In this document: piece after piece, positions 9,139 through 18,372 of the stretch
Position numbering within the stretch: position 1 is the first letter of the stretch
How the letters are laid out: each line of letters opens with the position of its first letter
Assembly (NCBI GenBank): GCA_039028935.1
Contig: JBCCHD010000033.1
Span: 1-43,341 of the forward strand
Direction: 5' to 3'
DNA: 43,341 bases
Origin: Pseudomonadota bacterium
Lineage (GTDB): Bacteria; Pseudomonadota; Gammaproteobacteria; Steroidobacterales; SZUA-146
The notes under the pieces: generated by a model
What the model was told of the DNA's origin: nothing
The model's database searches: none
What the model saw: only the letters and a program-made list of their open reading frames with translations
Program-made: the position numbers and the translations under genes

Positions 9139-10012
9139 AGGCATTATTCTCGCCGGTGGCAGCGGTACGCGCCTGTATCCGATTACCAGGGCCATGTCGA
9201 AGCAACTGCTTCCTGTCTATGACAAACCGATGATTTATTACCCGTTGTCGGTGCTTATGCTGTCTGGTATCCGAGATATTCTCATCATCACAACGCCCGA
9301 AGACCAGGCTGGTTTCGTTCGGCTTCTTGGCGATGGATCTCAATTTGGCATTTCGCTTTCTTACGCGATTCAACCTTCGCCTGATGGCCTGGCACAGGCG
9401 TTCATTATCGGTGAATCGTTTATCGCAAACGACAACGTAACGCTGATTCTAGGTGACAATATATTTTACGGGCATGGGTTAAGCACGATGCTGCAGCAGG
9501 TGGCGCAGTCTGACCAGGGTGGCACCGTGTTTGGCTATCGTGTTACCGATCCTCAACGTTTTGGCGTTGTGACTTTCGATCAGCAACGAAAAGCGATTTC
9601 AATAGAAGAAAAGCCACAAAACCCCGCTTCAAATTATGCTGTGACAGGCTTGTACTTCTATGACAATGCGGTTGTCGACATTGCCAAAACCATCGCGCCA
9701 TCTGAACGCGGCGAACTTGAAATCACTTCGGTCAATCAACACTATCTGGAAAACGGAAGACTGGAAGTCGAGTTGCTTGGGCGTGGTTTCGCCTGGTTGG
9801 ATACAGGTACCTACAGCTCCCTGCACGATGCGTCGGGCTTTATTGAAACCATCGAAAAACGCCAGGGACTAAAAGTAGCGTGCCTGGAAGAAACGGCTTA
9901 TCGCATGGGGTATATCAGCGCGACTGAGTTGGAAGCGCTTGCGCGACCACTCGCCCGCGTTGAATATGGTCGCTATTTGCAGTCGGTGCTCGACGAGCCC
10001 ATATTCGGATAG
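9131..10012 (+). CDS. rfbA: Glucose-1-phosphate thymidylyltransferase
   Basis: First step of the dTDP-rhamnose pathway: dTTP plus glucose-1-phosphate give dTDP-glucose. The nucleotidyltransferase signature [11 protein letters not shown] is followed by [27 protein letters not shown] and [23 protein letters not shown] 9131 is preferred to the in-frame GTG at 9122. It places GGAGG (9118-9122) 8 bases upstream and yields 293 residues, the standard length of RmlA. This start lies inside rfbD. Confidence 0.96.
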   Translation: MRKGIILAGGSGTRLYPITRAMSKQLLPVYDKPMIYYPLSVLMLSGIRDILIITTPEDQAGFVRLLGDGSQFGISLSYAIQPSPDGLAQAFIIGESFIANDNVTLILGDNIFYGHGLSTMLQQVAQSDQGGTVFGYRVTDPQRFGVVTFDQQRKAISIEEKPQNPASNYAVTGLYFYDNAVVDIAKTIAPSERGELEITSVNQHYLENGRLEVELLGRGFAWLDTGTYSSLHDASGFIETIEKRQGLKVACLEETAYRMGYISATELEALARPLARVEYGRYLQSVLDEPIFG

Positions 10013-10015
10013 ATC

Positions 10016-10564
10016 ATGGAGTTTACGCCAACGCGCATCGCTGACGTAGTCGTTGTCACGCCAAGAGTATTTGGCGATGAGCGCGGGTTTTTTCTTGAAT
10101 CCTGGGAGCGTCAAAAATTTGCTCAAGGTGGAATCGACATTGACTTTGTTCAGGACAATCATAGTCACTCGGTAAAGGGAACATTGCGCGGATTGCACTA
10201 TCAGCTCAATCAGTCCCAGGGAAAACTCGTGCGCGTCACCAAGGGTGAAGTGTTCGATGTAGCCGTAGATTTGAGACGCCGGTCACCCACGTTTGGACAA
10301 TGGGTTGGCGTAACCTTGTCGAGTAACAATTTCAAAATGCTGTGGGTGCCTCCCGGTTTTGCGCACGGATTTTTCGTTGTGTCGGACACCGCCGAGTTTC
10401 AGTACAAATGCAGCGACTACTATGCCCCGAACGACGAGCACTGCATTCACTGGGCTGACCCCACGCTTGCGATTGACTGGCCGCTGGGTGATACCGTCCA
10501 ACCGCTGGTGTCGGACAAAGACGAGCTGGGGAAACTGTTTAAGGACGCGGAAGTTTACCCGTGA
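10016..10564 (+). CDS. rfbC: dTDP-4-dehydrorhamnose 3,5-epimerase
   Basis: Third step of the pathway: epimerises dTDP-4-keto-6-deoxyglucose at C3 and C5. The 182-residue cupin-fold enzyme shows DERGFFLESWERQKF and QDNHSHS, then LRGLHYQ with the catalytic histidine near residue 61, VFDVAVDLRRRSPTFGQW and WVPPGFAHGF. It begins 3 bp after rfbA. Its stop is shared with the GTGA start overlap of wzx. Confidence 0.96.
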   Translation: MEFTPTRIADVVVVTPRVFGDERGFFLESWERQKFAQGGIDIDFVQDNHSHSVKGTLRGLHYQLNQSQGKLVRVTKGEVFDVAVDLRRRSPTFGQWVGVTLSSNNFKMLWVPPGFAHGFFVVSDTAEFQYKCSDYYAPNDEHCIHWADPTLAIDWPLGDTVQPLVSDKDELGKLFKDAEVYP

Positions 10565-11874
10565 GCGCTCCCCAGGCGCAGTCGCTCAAGTCCATTCTGA
10601 TTCGGGGTGCTCTGGGTACGGCCGGATTGGGTGTCTTTCAGCGTGTACTGTCGCTCGTCACCGCAATTCTACTCGCGCGAATTCTTGGTGCAGAGGACTA
10701 CGGATACTTCACGTTTGCGATCACAGTGGTTGGGTTGCTCGCGGTGCTCGCTCAACTTGGCTTGCCTCAGCTTGCCACCAGGGAAATCGCAGCGCTCCAG
10801 ACGCTTGAGCGCTGGTCGTTACTCAACGGTTTGAGGCGACGGTCGCTTCAACTCATGTTGCTGTCACTCTCCGTAGTGATCCTGCTCGGCGTACTTCTGC
10901 GGGCATTTTCGGCACACATACCGGCCATGGAGCCGACTGTCTTTCTGATTGCTCTGGTCATGCTTCCGCTCATGATTATGGCGGAAATTTTCAGCGGGTT
11001 TCTTAAGGGTCTCCATCGGGTCGTGCATGCGACCTGGCCGTTGGCTGCGTTCAAGCCGCTCTTAACTCTCGCGATCGTCGTGTCAATATTCGTCTTTTTC
11101 GATGAAGAGCTCAGGGCAAATGAGGCGATCTTAGCGACTCTCATCGGAACCGCTGCTGCGCTCATCGCCTTGCTCGTGCTTTTACGCCGGTTCTGGCCGG
11201 CCGCGTCCAGAGACTTGCCGCCGGAATTTGATTCCTCTAGTTGGGCGCGCGCGTTGTTGCCATTCACGTTGCTCGGAGCGGCGAATCTCATCATCCAGAA
11301 AACAGACATCATTTTGCTCGGTGTGCTGGGCAGTCCGGAGGACGTCGGCATCTATCATATTGCTGTGCAAGGTGCGATGCTGGTATCCTTCGGTTTTGCC
11401 GCAATTAATGCGGTATTGGCGCCAAATATCGCCCGACTGCACGTGACCGGCGATCGTCGGCAGCTCCAGCGGCTGATGACCGTTTCCACTCGGGCAATTC
11501 TGGCCATTGCAGTCGGTGTTCTTCTTGTTCTGGTCGTCTTTGGTCAGTTCATCCTCGACCGGGTATTCGGTGATGAGTTTGTCAGAGGCTATCCAGCGTT
11601 GGTCGTGCTCGGAGTTGGCCAGTTGATCAATGCCAGCGCAGGGTCGGTGGGCACATTCTTGAGCATGACACGACACGAACGTGACACGGCTCGAGCCATT
11701 CTCGCAGGAACCGGGGTCAATACTGTTCTAAACCTTATATTGATTCCAGCGTTCGGCCTGATCGGGGCGGCGGCTGCAACCGCGCTATCCACGGTGGTCT
11801 GGAATATAATGATGTCCTATTCCGTGTACCATCGCCTCGACATCATGCCGGGGCCTATCGACTGGCGTAAATAG
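10561..11874 (+). CDS. wzx: Wzx-like repeat-unit flippase
   Basis: MOP-superfamily membrane protein expected to move undecaprenyl-PP-linked repeat units across the inner membrane. The 437 residues contain roughly 12-14 hydrophobic helices. The N-terminal family signature spans LARILGAEDYGYFTFA and LAQLGLPQLATREIA. Charged residues are sparse within helices, and a late segment reads FGLIGAAAATALSTVVWN. GTG 10561 overlaps the rfbC stop as GTGA, which fixes the start. It is followed by 106 bp without a gene before the methyltransferase. Confidence 0.88.
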   Translation: MSAPQAQSLKSILIRGALGTAGLGVFQRVLSLVTAILLARILGAEDYGYFTFAITVVGLLAVLAQLGLPQLATREIAALQTLERWSLLNGLRRRSLQLMLLSLSVVILLGVLLRAFSAHIPAMEPTVFLIALVMLPLMIMAEIFSGFLKGLHRVVHATWPLAAFKPLLTLAIVVSIFVFFDEELRANEAILATLIGTAAALIALLVLLRRFWPAASRDLPPEFDSSSWARALLPFTLLGAANLIIQKTDIILLGVLGSPEDVGIYHIAVQGAMLVSFGFAAINAVLAPNIARLHVTGDRRQLQRLMTVSTRAILAIAVGVLLVLVVFGQFILDRVFGDEFVRGYPALVVLGVGQLINASAGSVGTFLSMTRHERDTARAILAGTGVNTVLNLILIPAFGLIGAAAATALSTVVWNIMMSYSVYHRLDIMPGPIDWRK

Positions 11875-11980
11875 ATAATGCCGATTTATCCAACAACGAA
11901 TCAGACAAAGACAAATAGCGAGTCGTGGTTTGCGTGCCGATGATGTCCGTTTTGCCAAAATTTCAGATGGTGTTTGCTAC

Positions 11981-12796
11981 ATGAGTAGTTCCTACGTTGA
12001 TCCTGTGCGTAAGGCAGGAAATCAAGCAGAAGTGCCTTCAATTCGATTTCGACAGGATTACATCTGTTTTGACGGTTACCAGCAGTATTGCCTTTCGTCG
12101 TCGCGGATTCGCATGCATAAAGCCGATCATCGCAAGAAGTACGGACTCATCCGTCCCTATTTGCTGGGGTTTGGCGATCCCCGGCTTTCGCTCATCGATC
12201 TTGGCTGTTCGGCGGGCGTGATGGGCTTCCAGGCCTATCTTGACGGATTCAGGGACATCGCATTCGTTGACCATGATGCCGAATATCTTGAGTTGGTGAA
12301 CGCCGGGCTCAAACACATCGATGCCACCGCGCCCAAAACGATTCAAAGCAAGGTGGAAGGCCTTTCTCACAACGCCGATGTGCTGTTTGCTTTTGCGCTC
12401 ATTCATTGGCTTTATTCTGCTACCGAGCAGTTCGGCAGCCTCGATCGCATCATCGCCAAGCTGTCCGAACATGGAAAGCAAACGCTCTTTATCGAATGGG
12501 TGGGGCCGGAATGCCCGGACATCAAGGGATTTGGGCATCTTGATATGAACGCCAGCGTGCAGCAAGAGGCATACACCAAAGAGAAATTTGTTGCCGCCCT
12601 TGAAAAACACTACAAGAAAGTCGTCTTTGTTGGCGATGTTCGCATCGGTCGAGAATTGTGGATGGCTACCAATGGAGACAGCAATCCAAGCGCGGCACTG
12701 CGCTTTGTGGAGTCGGTGCGGTTTCTGTTGTGGCGAGCCCGTTCCAAGGCCGGCAGAATGCTCGCGCGAATCGGTGTTTATCGCCCGGCAGCCTGA
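11981..12796 (+). CDS. SAM-dependent methyltransferase, class I
   Basis: Rossmann-fold methyltransferase of about 271 residues. Motif I reads LIDLGCSAGVMGFQA (near residue 70). An acidic residue follows the second strand in IAFVDHDAEYLELV. Later strands appear in ADVLFAFALIHWLY and LFIEWVGPE. In a polysaccharide locus the likely substrate is a sugar or the polymer end, but the acceptor cannot be read from sequence. ATG 11981 has only a weak upstream GATGG; TTG 11930 would add 17 residues. After the stop, 12797-13031 contains no gene I can defend, although two plus frames stay open. Confidence 0.72.
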   Translation: MSSSYVDPVRKAGNQAEVPSIRFRQDYICFDGYQQYCLSSSRIRMHKADHRKKYGLIRPYLLGFGDPRLSLIDLGCSAGVMGFQAYLDGFRDIAFVDHDAEYLELVNAGLKHIDATAPKTIQSKVEGLSHNADVLFAFALIHWLYSATEQFGSLDRIIAKLSEHGKQTLFIEWVGPECPDIKGFGHLDMNASVQQEAYTKEKFVAALEKHYKKVVFVGDVRIGRELWMATNGDSNPSAALRFVESVRFLLWRARSKAGRMLARIGVYRPAA

Positions 12797-13031
12797 ACTC
12801 AGAGGCTGGTGGAAAGTGGTTTCGAAACGTGGGTGGTCTGCCATATGGCGAAAGGCCCTTTCAATCAGGCGAGAAAAACGACAGCTTGCAAGCGCACTGC
12901 AAACTCACCAACAACATCTTCGCCTCGGTGTGTGGATTCTCACTGAGCCCGCTATCGCCCGGCATTGGCGAACACCGCGATTACCCCAAAGTTTACGTTC
13001 GACTAAAGGTAAGGAAGCGGCGCAAGGTGGC

Positions 13032-13940
13032 ATGGCCAGTCGGTTGGTGCGCAACGCGATTTACAGATTGATTCCGCCTGTGTTTGCGCGCGTCAAGGGG
13101 TTCGCGCTTCAGGCAGAAAACGATCTGCAACATAGTTTTTCGATACTCGTTTGCGCCAAGGCCGGCAATGCCATTTTGATTCATCGCGATCAAGCCCGTG
13201 TGTTAAAGACAGGTGACGCGTCTATCAATGAGAACGTCCTCAGGCTGCGCCAGCGACTGTCAAAACACATCGCTTCGCCTTCTTTTGAAGTCTTAGAAGA
13301 TAGCGCAGGACTGCTCGAAACATTCGTGTCGGGGTCAGTGTTTACGGCGCTCTCGGCAGGAAGACGTGCAGAGATTTTTAAGCACTTGCTGGATCGTTAT
13401 ACGTCTCTTTCGCAGGAAGCACACGCAGATAGTCCGCAAGATTACTGGCGTGACGCTATTGGCTACGCAATGACATTGCCATTGCCATCGTCCACTCGCG
13501 ATGCGCTCCGTGCTTTTTCAGCATCACATATTCAGCAGCTGCAGCGGTTGAGTTTTACTCCATCGCATGGGGATCTGAGTGGACTAAATATTATCGACTC
13601 CAGCGACGGACCGATGGTTATCGATCTGGAAGAGTGTTTGTACCTACCTACATTTTTTGATCTTTATTTTCTAGCCCATCAAGAAGCCCTGAAAGGGCGG
13701 CAGGATATTTGGGCTTTGATTAATCGAGACGAAATCTGGTCACAAATGAGTCACGTCTTACAGGTGCGCCTGACCTGGCGAGAATGGTTGGTCGCCATGT
13801 TTGCGTGCGAGCTGTATGAGTGGCAAAAGAAGCGCGGTGCAACGACGCTCAATGCACCGATTTTACTGAACTGGTGGGCCCCGATAGAACAGTTGGAAAC
13901 GGTTGCCGGCAGAATGGAGATGCAAGGAGGCGTGGTGTGA
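13032..13940 (+). CDS. APH/choline-kinase-fold phosphotransferase-like protein
   Basis: A protein-kinase-like fold is indicated by the N-lobe residues AILIHRDQARVLKTGD. The Brenner-type catalytic loop is SHGDLSGLNII, followed by the metal-binding acidic MVIDLEE. The C-terminal lobe has FFDLYFLAHQEAL. Such enzymes phosphorylate small molecules, sugars or lipids; in this locus a sugar or repeat-unit acceptor is an inference. ATG 13032 gives 302 residues but has AGGTGG only one base away. The frame is open far upstream, and a GTG near 12815 would give about 375 residues, so the start is uncertain. The gene ends in GTGTGA, overlapping the next start. Confidence 0.65.
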   Translation: MASRLVRNAIYRLIPPVFARVKGFALQAENDLQHSFSILVCAKAGNAILIHRDQARVLKTGDASINENVLRLRQRLSKHIASPSFEVLEDSAGLLETFVSGSVFTALSAGRRAEIFKHLLDRYTSLSQEAHADSPQDYWRDAIGYAMTLPLPSSTRDALRAFSASHIQQLQRLSFTPSHGDLSGLNIIDSSDGPMVIDLEECLYLPTFFDLYFLAHQEALKGRQDIWALINRDEIWSQMSHVLQVRLTWREWLVAMFACELYEWQKKRGATTLNAPILLNWWAPIEQLETVAGRMEMQGGVV

Positions 13941-15235
13941 TCCCCGCGCTTTTAATTAATCCAACTCTGGGGCGAGCGGGCGTGGCGAACAGGCTATTGC
14001 TCTACATCTTCGTTATAAGTGTTGCGTTGTTACCCGTTAGTTTTAATATCATTAAGTACGTCATTCTGGCGACATTGATGGGGATCGGTGTATCAGTGAT
14101 AACCAGCCTAATTCGGATTCCGAAGTTGGCGGTTACGCCGATTTACGCAAGTGTTGCAGTTTTTGTGTTGATCTATTTTTTTTGGCTGGTTCTGTCTTTG
14201 CATCAGGGTAATAATCTGGTCTACGTGCTCAAGGATTCTGCAGGGTTTCCAGTCTATCTCGTGTTCCCGGTGCTCTACGTCTTTGTGAAACACAACGATT
14301 TGGCCGAGACACTGGGCCGCGCTATTCTCGCTGCAGCTTTTCTTGTTGTGTTCATGAATCTTTCCGTTTTCTCTCTCTACTATTTATTCTTTGAGCAGTT
14401 AACCTTGCCGAATCTACTTGCAGCCAACTTCGGTTTGTCGAGTCTTGGTTTTACCTGGGAGCTTGGTGCCTCAAATGGCGTGTTGCGTGCCAACACCAAG
14501 GCGGGGCAATACATATTAATGGGTATCGCGCTGCTTACGCTTCGGTTTATGCAATCAAAGAACGCCATCCATCTTGTTCTGATCGGTTTGATGTTCTTTG
14601 GTGCGCTCCTCGATGGGCACAAATCATTGATCGTAGCGATCGCCATTTTTGTGATAATCGTCTCGCCCATGTTGGTGTTGAATCTGGAGCGCCGCCCATT
14701 AAAAATACTGGGGCCCCTGCTCGTGGGCTTGGCAGGTGTAATCGTTGCGTTTGTCTTGTTTATCGATATTGACATGTTTATTGAGCGATTTAGCGACATA
14801 GGCTCGAGCAGTTTTCAGGTTCGGCAGGGCCAGATTGATTCACTTCTGGTGGAGATCAACCGGCATCCATGGTTCGGCAATGGTTTTGGCTCTTCGGCGG
14901 CCGTTATTCGCAACGAACTCCGTCCTTTTATGTATGAAGTCGATTTTCTTGCCGTAATCATGAAGCTTGGATTCGTAGGGGCGACACTCTACTTCGCTAC
15001 TTACGTTGCGACCATCACGCTTCCGGTGCTGCACAACCCGACCTCTTACCGTGTAGTTATGTTCGCATTGGGTATCGGCTATCTGTTTTACATGGGCACA
15101 AACGGTGGGTTTGCGATGTCGCCAATCTCCGCGTTTTATCACTTGCTGCTGTTTTTATGTGTTGCGATTTGCGTGCAGCCTGAAAAACCGCAGGGCCGCG
15201 CATCGCCTTCCCCGATTAATGTGATTGATCAATGA
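13937..15235 (+). CDS. wzy: Wzy-like O-antigen polymerase
   Basis: Integral membrane protein of about 432 residues with some 11-12 hydrophobic helices. A hydrophilic loop near its C-terminal third contains RQGQIDSLLVEINRHPWFGN and then GFGS. That H-P-x-x-G-x-G pattern is seen in the Wzy/WaaL superfamily. It should polymerise lipid-linked repeat units in the periplasm. A WaaL-type ligase is the alternative, but the position beside wzx, GT genes and wzz favours polymerase. GTG 13937 is chosen because AGGAGG (13925-13930) lies 6 bases upstream and it overlaps the previous stop. It ends in an ATGA overlap with the GT2 gene. An 8-T run lies in the coding sequence near 14176. Confidence 0.75.
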   Translation: MIPALLINPTLGRAGVANRLLLYIFVISVALLPVSFNIIKYVILATLMGIGVSVITSLIRIPKLAVTPIYASVAVFVLIYFFWLVLSLHQGNNLVYVLKDSAGFPVYLVFPVLYVFVKHNDLAETLGRAILAAAFLVVFMNLSVFSLYYLFFEQLTLPNLLAANFGLSSLGFTWELGASNGVLRANTKAGQYILMGIALLTLRFMQSKNAIHLVLIGLMFFGALLDGHKSLIVAIAIFVIIVSPMLVLNLERRPLKILGPLLVGLAGVIVAFVLFIDIDMFIERFSDIGSSSFQVRQGQIDSLLVEINRHPWFGNGFGSSAAVIRNELRPFMYEVDFLAVIMKLGFVGATLYFATYVATITLPVLHNPTSYRVVMFALGIGYLFYMGTNGGFAMSPISAFYHLLLFLCVAICVQPEKPQGRASPSPINVIDQ

Positions 15236-16164
15236 GTAAGGGAGAGAGAAAAGTGCCTTCGATTGGGGTGGTTGTCTTGAATTACAATGACTACGAGTCC
15301 ACGATTCAGTGCGTAAAATCTCTGCTGTCGTGCGATCCCGCACCGCTTCGCATCATAGTCGTCGACAACGATTCGCCAAACGAATCGCTGCAGAAACTGC
15401 AGACGCACCTTGGTAAAGTTGAGTATGTCGATGTCGTGTCTTCTGGCAGAAATGGTGGTTACTCCTTTGGAAACAATGTTGGCATCCGTGCGCTGCGCGA
15501 ATTGGGCTTTAGACATGTGCTGATCGCCACACCCGATACGGAGGTGCGGACAAAAGCGCTGTTTTCTCTCCTTGAATCGGCCATCGACAGCAAAGCCGGT
15601 GTTGTCGCGCCGCAGATTGAAAGCGATGGAGCTGTTGATAATCCAAGCGTCGAACGATTAACGGCGCGATATCTTTTCGATTTATGGTGGGTTCGAGCGG
15701 GTATGCCCCTTAATTCGCTGCGAACCAGGTTGCGGTATTTGTTAGGGCGTTACCTGCCCGGCACGAGAAAAGCACTATCAGCTCGCGCGCATGTTTCCGA
15801 GGATGGCGGCCCGCCACGACACGTCTATAAACTGCATGGTGCGTTTTTGTGCTTGACTGAGCTGTTTCTTGATCGTGTGGGTGAGCTTGATGAAGCGTTG
15901 TTCATGTTTGGCGAAGAGGACCTTCTGAGCTGGTTGTGCTTCAAGAACGGATTGAGTCAGGTGTTGGTCCCCGAGGCTCGTGTCCATCATGCACACGATT
16001 CCAGCGTCAATCTGACTTGGGGGCATTCCGCCAAGTCGTTTGTCGATGAGCAACAGTCAAAATCTGCCCGAGTGCTGCGCGAGAAAATCCCGATGTGGCC
16101 ATTGTTTACGACGTGGCGAAAAGGAACGGGCGGGCTACCGACCCGAGCTCACGCCGATGATTGA
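15232..16164 (+). CDS. Family 2 glycosyltransferase, rhamnosyltransferase-like
   Basis: GT-A fold enzyme of 310 residues. The N-terminal signature is GVVVLNYNDYESTIQCVKSL, with IIVVDNDSPNES. NGGYSFGNNVGIR is typical of WbbL-like rhamnosyltransferases, and ATPDTEV supplies a DxD-like site. The C-terminal part has MFGEEDLLSWLCFKNG and VHHAHDSSVN. With dTDP-rhamnose made upstream, rhamnosyl transfer is a reasonable but unproven guess. The start is fixed by the ATGA overlap with wzy. Confidence 0.85.
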   Translation: MSKGERKVPSIGVVVLNYNDYESTIQCVKSLLSCDPAPLRIIVVDNDSPNESLQKLQTHLGKVEYVDVVSSGRNGGYSFGNNVGIRALRELGFRHVLIATPDTEVRTKALFSLLESAIDSKAGVVAPQIESDGAVDNPSVERLTARYLFDLWWVRAGMPLNSLRTRLRYLLGRYLPGTRKALSARAHVSEDGGPPRHVYKLHGAFLCLTELFLDRVGELDEALFMFGEEDLLSWLCFKNGLSQVLVPEARVHHAHDSSVNLTWGHSAKSFVDEQQSKSARVLREKIPMWPLFTTWRKGTGGLPTRAHADD

Positions 16165-17329
16165 TTCCATGAAAGCCAGAAAAGTTGTGCTTGTTTTTGT
16201 CGGCTGGTATTTGCCTGGACACAAAAGTGGCGGGCCGGTGAAAACACTGGCCAATCTCATTGAGTCCACGCACGATGAATTTGAGTATCGTGTGGTAACG
16301 CGCGACCGTGACTTGGGCGATGCTACGGCGTATCCAAACGCCGATCCAGCCGCCTGGCGCCAGGTAGGTCGTGCACAAGTGCGGTACATATCACCCGGTT
16401 GGAAAGCGATTGGTCAAATTCGTGCTGTCTTGCGCGATACGCACTACGACGTGTTGTACCTTAACAGCTTTTTCTCGCTGGTCTACTCCTTGTTGCCGCA
16501 ATGGTTAAATGCCGGAACTGGGCGTCCTGTGGTACTTGGGCCGCGAGGCCAGTTTTCTTCCGGCGCCCTCGAGCTGAAACCTCGGCGAAAACGATTGTTC
16601 ATCCGATTTTACAGGTGGCTGGGTTGGCAAAAAAGGGTGTTGTGGCAGGCCTCTACCGGTCACGAAAAGCAGGATATTCTTGCGGCGTACGGCGAGGGCG
16701 TGGATATCTTTGAGGCCGAGGATATCGCCACGCGACAATATGCCTCGCATCTGCCCGGCCGAAATGACGGGGCGCTCAAGGCGGTATTCCTTTCGAGATT
16801 GTCGCCGAAAAAGAATCTGGACTATGCGCTCAATGTGTTGGGCGCAACCCGTTGTCCGGTAGACTACGATATCTATGGTCCGATTGAAGATCAGAAGCAC
16901 TGGACACACTGCGAATCGCTCATACGTTCATTGCCGGACAATATACGCGTTACGACAAAAGGAACGCTTGCGTCAGAAGAGGTAATCGACACGCTTTCTC
17001 GATATGATGTGTTCTTCTTCCCCACAAAGGGTGAGAATTTCGGGCACGTTATCGCCGAGGCTCTGTGTGCAGGACTCCCGTTGCTTATTGCCGACACGAC
17101 ACCCTGGCGAAAGTTGGAAGCGAATGGGGTCGGTTGGGATTTGCCGCTGACCGATCCGGGTAAGTTTGCCCGGAAGCTTGCCGAACTATACGAGATGAGC
17201 CCGGAGCGGCACGCGCGTCTGCGGCAGGATGTTATAGCCTGGGCCAAAGACCGTTTTGAACGAAATGAAGCTCAGCTCTGCAATCGAAACATGTTTAATC
17301 ATGCGTTAAAAACCCAAGGAATAAGTTAG
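16157..17329 (+). CDS. Family 4 glycosyltransferase
   Basis: GT-B fold, about 390 residues. The N-domain begins VVLVFVGWYLPGHKSGGP with a glycine-rich acceptor loop, and VVLGPRGQFS follows. The C-domain carries AVFLSRLSPKKNLDYAL and the retaining-GT E-x7-E motif in PTKGENFGHVIAEAL. ATG 16157 lies inside the end of the GT2 gene (8-bp overlap); ATG 16169 is equally possible. The family normally uses NDP-sugars on the cytoplasmic face of the membrane. The sugar specificity cannot be deduced. Confidence 0.85.
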   Translation: MIDSMKARKVVLVFVGWYLPGHKSGGPVKTLANLIESTHDEFEYRVVTRDRDLGDATAYPNADPAAWRQVGRAQVRYISPGWKAIGQIRAVLRDTHYDVLYLNSFFSLVYSLLPQWLNAGTGRPVVLGPRGQFSSGALELKPRRKRLFIRFYRWLGWQKRVLWQASTGHEKQDILAAYGEGVDIFEAEDIATRQYASHLPGRNDGALKAVFLSRLSPKKNLDYALNVLGATRCPVDYDIYGPIEDQKHWTHCESLIRSLPDNIRVTTKGTLASEEVIDTLSRYDVFFFPTKGENFGHVIAEALCAGLPLLIADTTPWRKLEANGVGWDLPLTDPGKFARKLAELYEMSPERHARLRQDVIAWAKDRFERNEAQLCNRNMFNHALKTQGIS

Positions 17330-17331
17330 CA

Positions 17332-18360
17332 GTGAACACATCAACTCGCATTGACGGACCCGTACTCATCACCGGGGGGACCGGGTCGTTTGGCAAAACG
17401 ATGACTCAATACCTGCTCGACAACGGCGTGAGCGAGATTCGGGTGTTGAGCAGAGATGAGGCCAAGCAGGAAGACATGCGTCTTTCGTACGAGCGAAACG
17501 AGATCAAGTTTTATATTGGCGATGTGCGTGACAAGCAATCGGTTGCCAAAGCAATGAGAGGGGTCTCGCTCGTTTTTCATGCGGCGGCGTTGAAGCAAGT
17601 ACCGAGCTGCGAATTTTTTCCGCTCGAGGCGGTAAAAACTAACATCATCGGAAGTCAGAATGTGATCGAATCGGCGGCCGAGTCTGGTGTCCGCAGCGTG
17701 GTTTGTTTGAGCACCGACAAAGCGGTTATGCCGGTGAACGCAATGGGCATGTCGAAGGCGCTGATGGAGAAAGTGGCTCAGGCCGAAAGCCGAAAGTTGG
17801 GGCGTAACGACACGGTTGTATCGTGTGTGCGCTATGGCAACGTGATGTATTCGCGAGGATCGGTAATTCCGCTGTTCATCAAACAGATCCAATCGGGTAA
17901 AGCGCTCACTATTACTGAACCCTCAATGACGCGGTTTATGCTGTCGTTGCCGGATGCGATTGAGCTGGTCAGATTTGCGTTCGACCATGCGACCCAGGGC
18001 GATATTTTTGTCAAAAAAGCACCGGCCTGCACCGTGCAGCAGCTGGCGGAGACGCTGCTCAGGCTATTTGGGGCGGAAAATCCGATTCGACAGATCGGCA
18101 TGCGGCATGGTGAGAAACTCTACGAGACCCTCGCAAGCGCAGAAGAATTGCGTCGCTCTGAAGATATGGGGGCCTATTATCGAGTTCGCTACGACGACCG
18201 GGATCTCAACTACAACAAGTATTTCTCAGAGGGTGATCTGGAAGAGGTGGCGGTAGAAGGCTATCATTCGCACAACACTGAACAACTGACCGACGACGAG
18301 CTTGATGCACTGCTTCTGGCGTTGCCGGAAGTACAGCAGGCGCTCGGTAAATCAATATAG
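17332..18360 (+). CDS. fnlA: UDP-GlcNAc 4,6-dehydratase/5-epimerase (FnlA/WbjB/CapE type)
   Basis: First enzyme of UDP-N-acetyl-L-fucosamine synthesis. It dehydrates and epimerises UDP-GlcNAc to a UDP-4-keto-6-deoxy-L-sugar. The Rossmann motif is LITGGTGSFG (about 12-21), followed by SRDEAKQEDMR, AAALKQVPSCEFFP and LSTDKAVMPVNAMG. The usual YxxxK is MxxxK (MGMSK), as I recall for CapE/FnlA. MTRFMLSLPDAIELV and MRHGEKLYE are also present. Adjacent fnlB and fnlC complete the pathway and support the assignment over FlaA1/PseB. The start is GTG 17332, 2 bp after the GT4 stop. Confidence 0.9.
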   Translation: MNTSTRIDGPVLITGGTGSFGKTMTQYLLDNGVSEIRVLSRDEAKQEDMRLSYERNEIKFYIGDVRDKQSVAKAMRGVSLVFHAAALKQVPSCEFFPLEAVKTNIIGSQNVIESAAESGVRSVVCLSTDKAVMPVNAMGMSKALMEKVAQAESRKLGRNDTVVSCVRYGNVMYSRGSVIPLFIKQIQSGKALTITEPSMTRFMLSLPDAIELVRFAFDHATQGDIFVKKAPACTVQQLAETLLRLFGAENPIRQIGMRHGEKLYETLASAEELRRSEDMGAYYRVRYDDRDLNYNKYFSEGDLEEVAVEGYHSHNTEQLTDDELDALLLALPEVQQALGKSI

Positions 18361-18372
18361 TGGTGAAGCCAG

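Noticed and set aside
12038-12844. 268-codon minus-strand open frame
   Set aside because: It mirrors the methyltransferase, which has a clear SAM-binding motif. The antisense product resembles no family.
12658-13071. 137-codon plus-strand frame overlapping the methyltransferase end
   Set aside because: Its first part is a shadow of the methyltransferase. The 12797-13071 part is open but has no start with a ribosome site and no motif I recognise. It is recorded only as an ambiguity in the APH-like gene entry.
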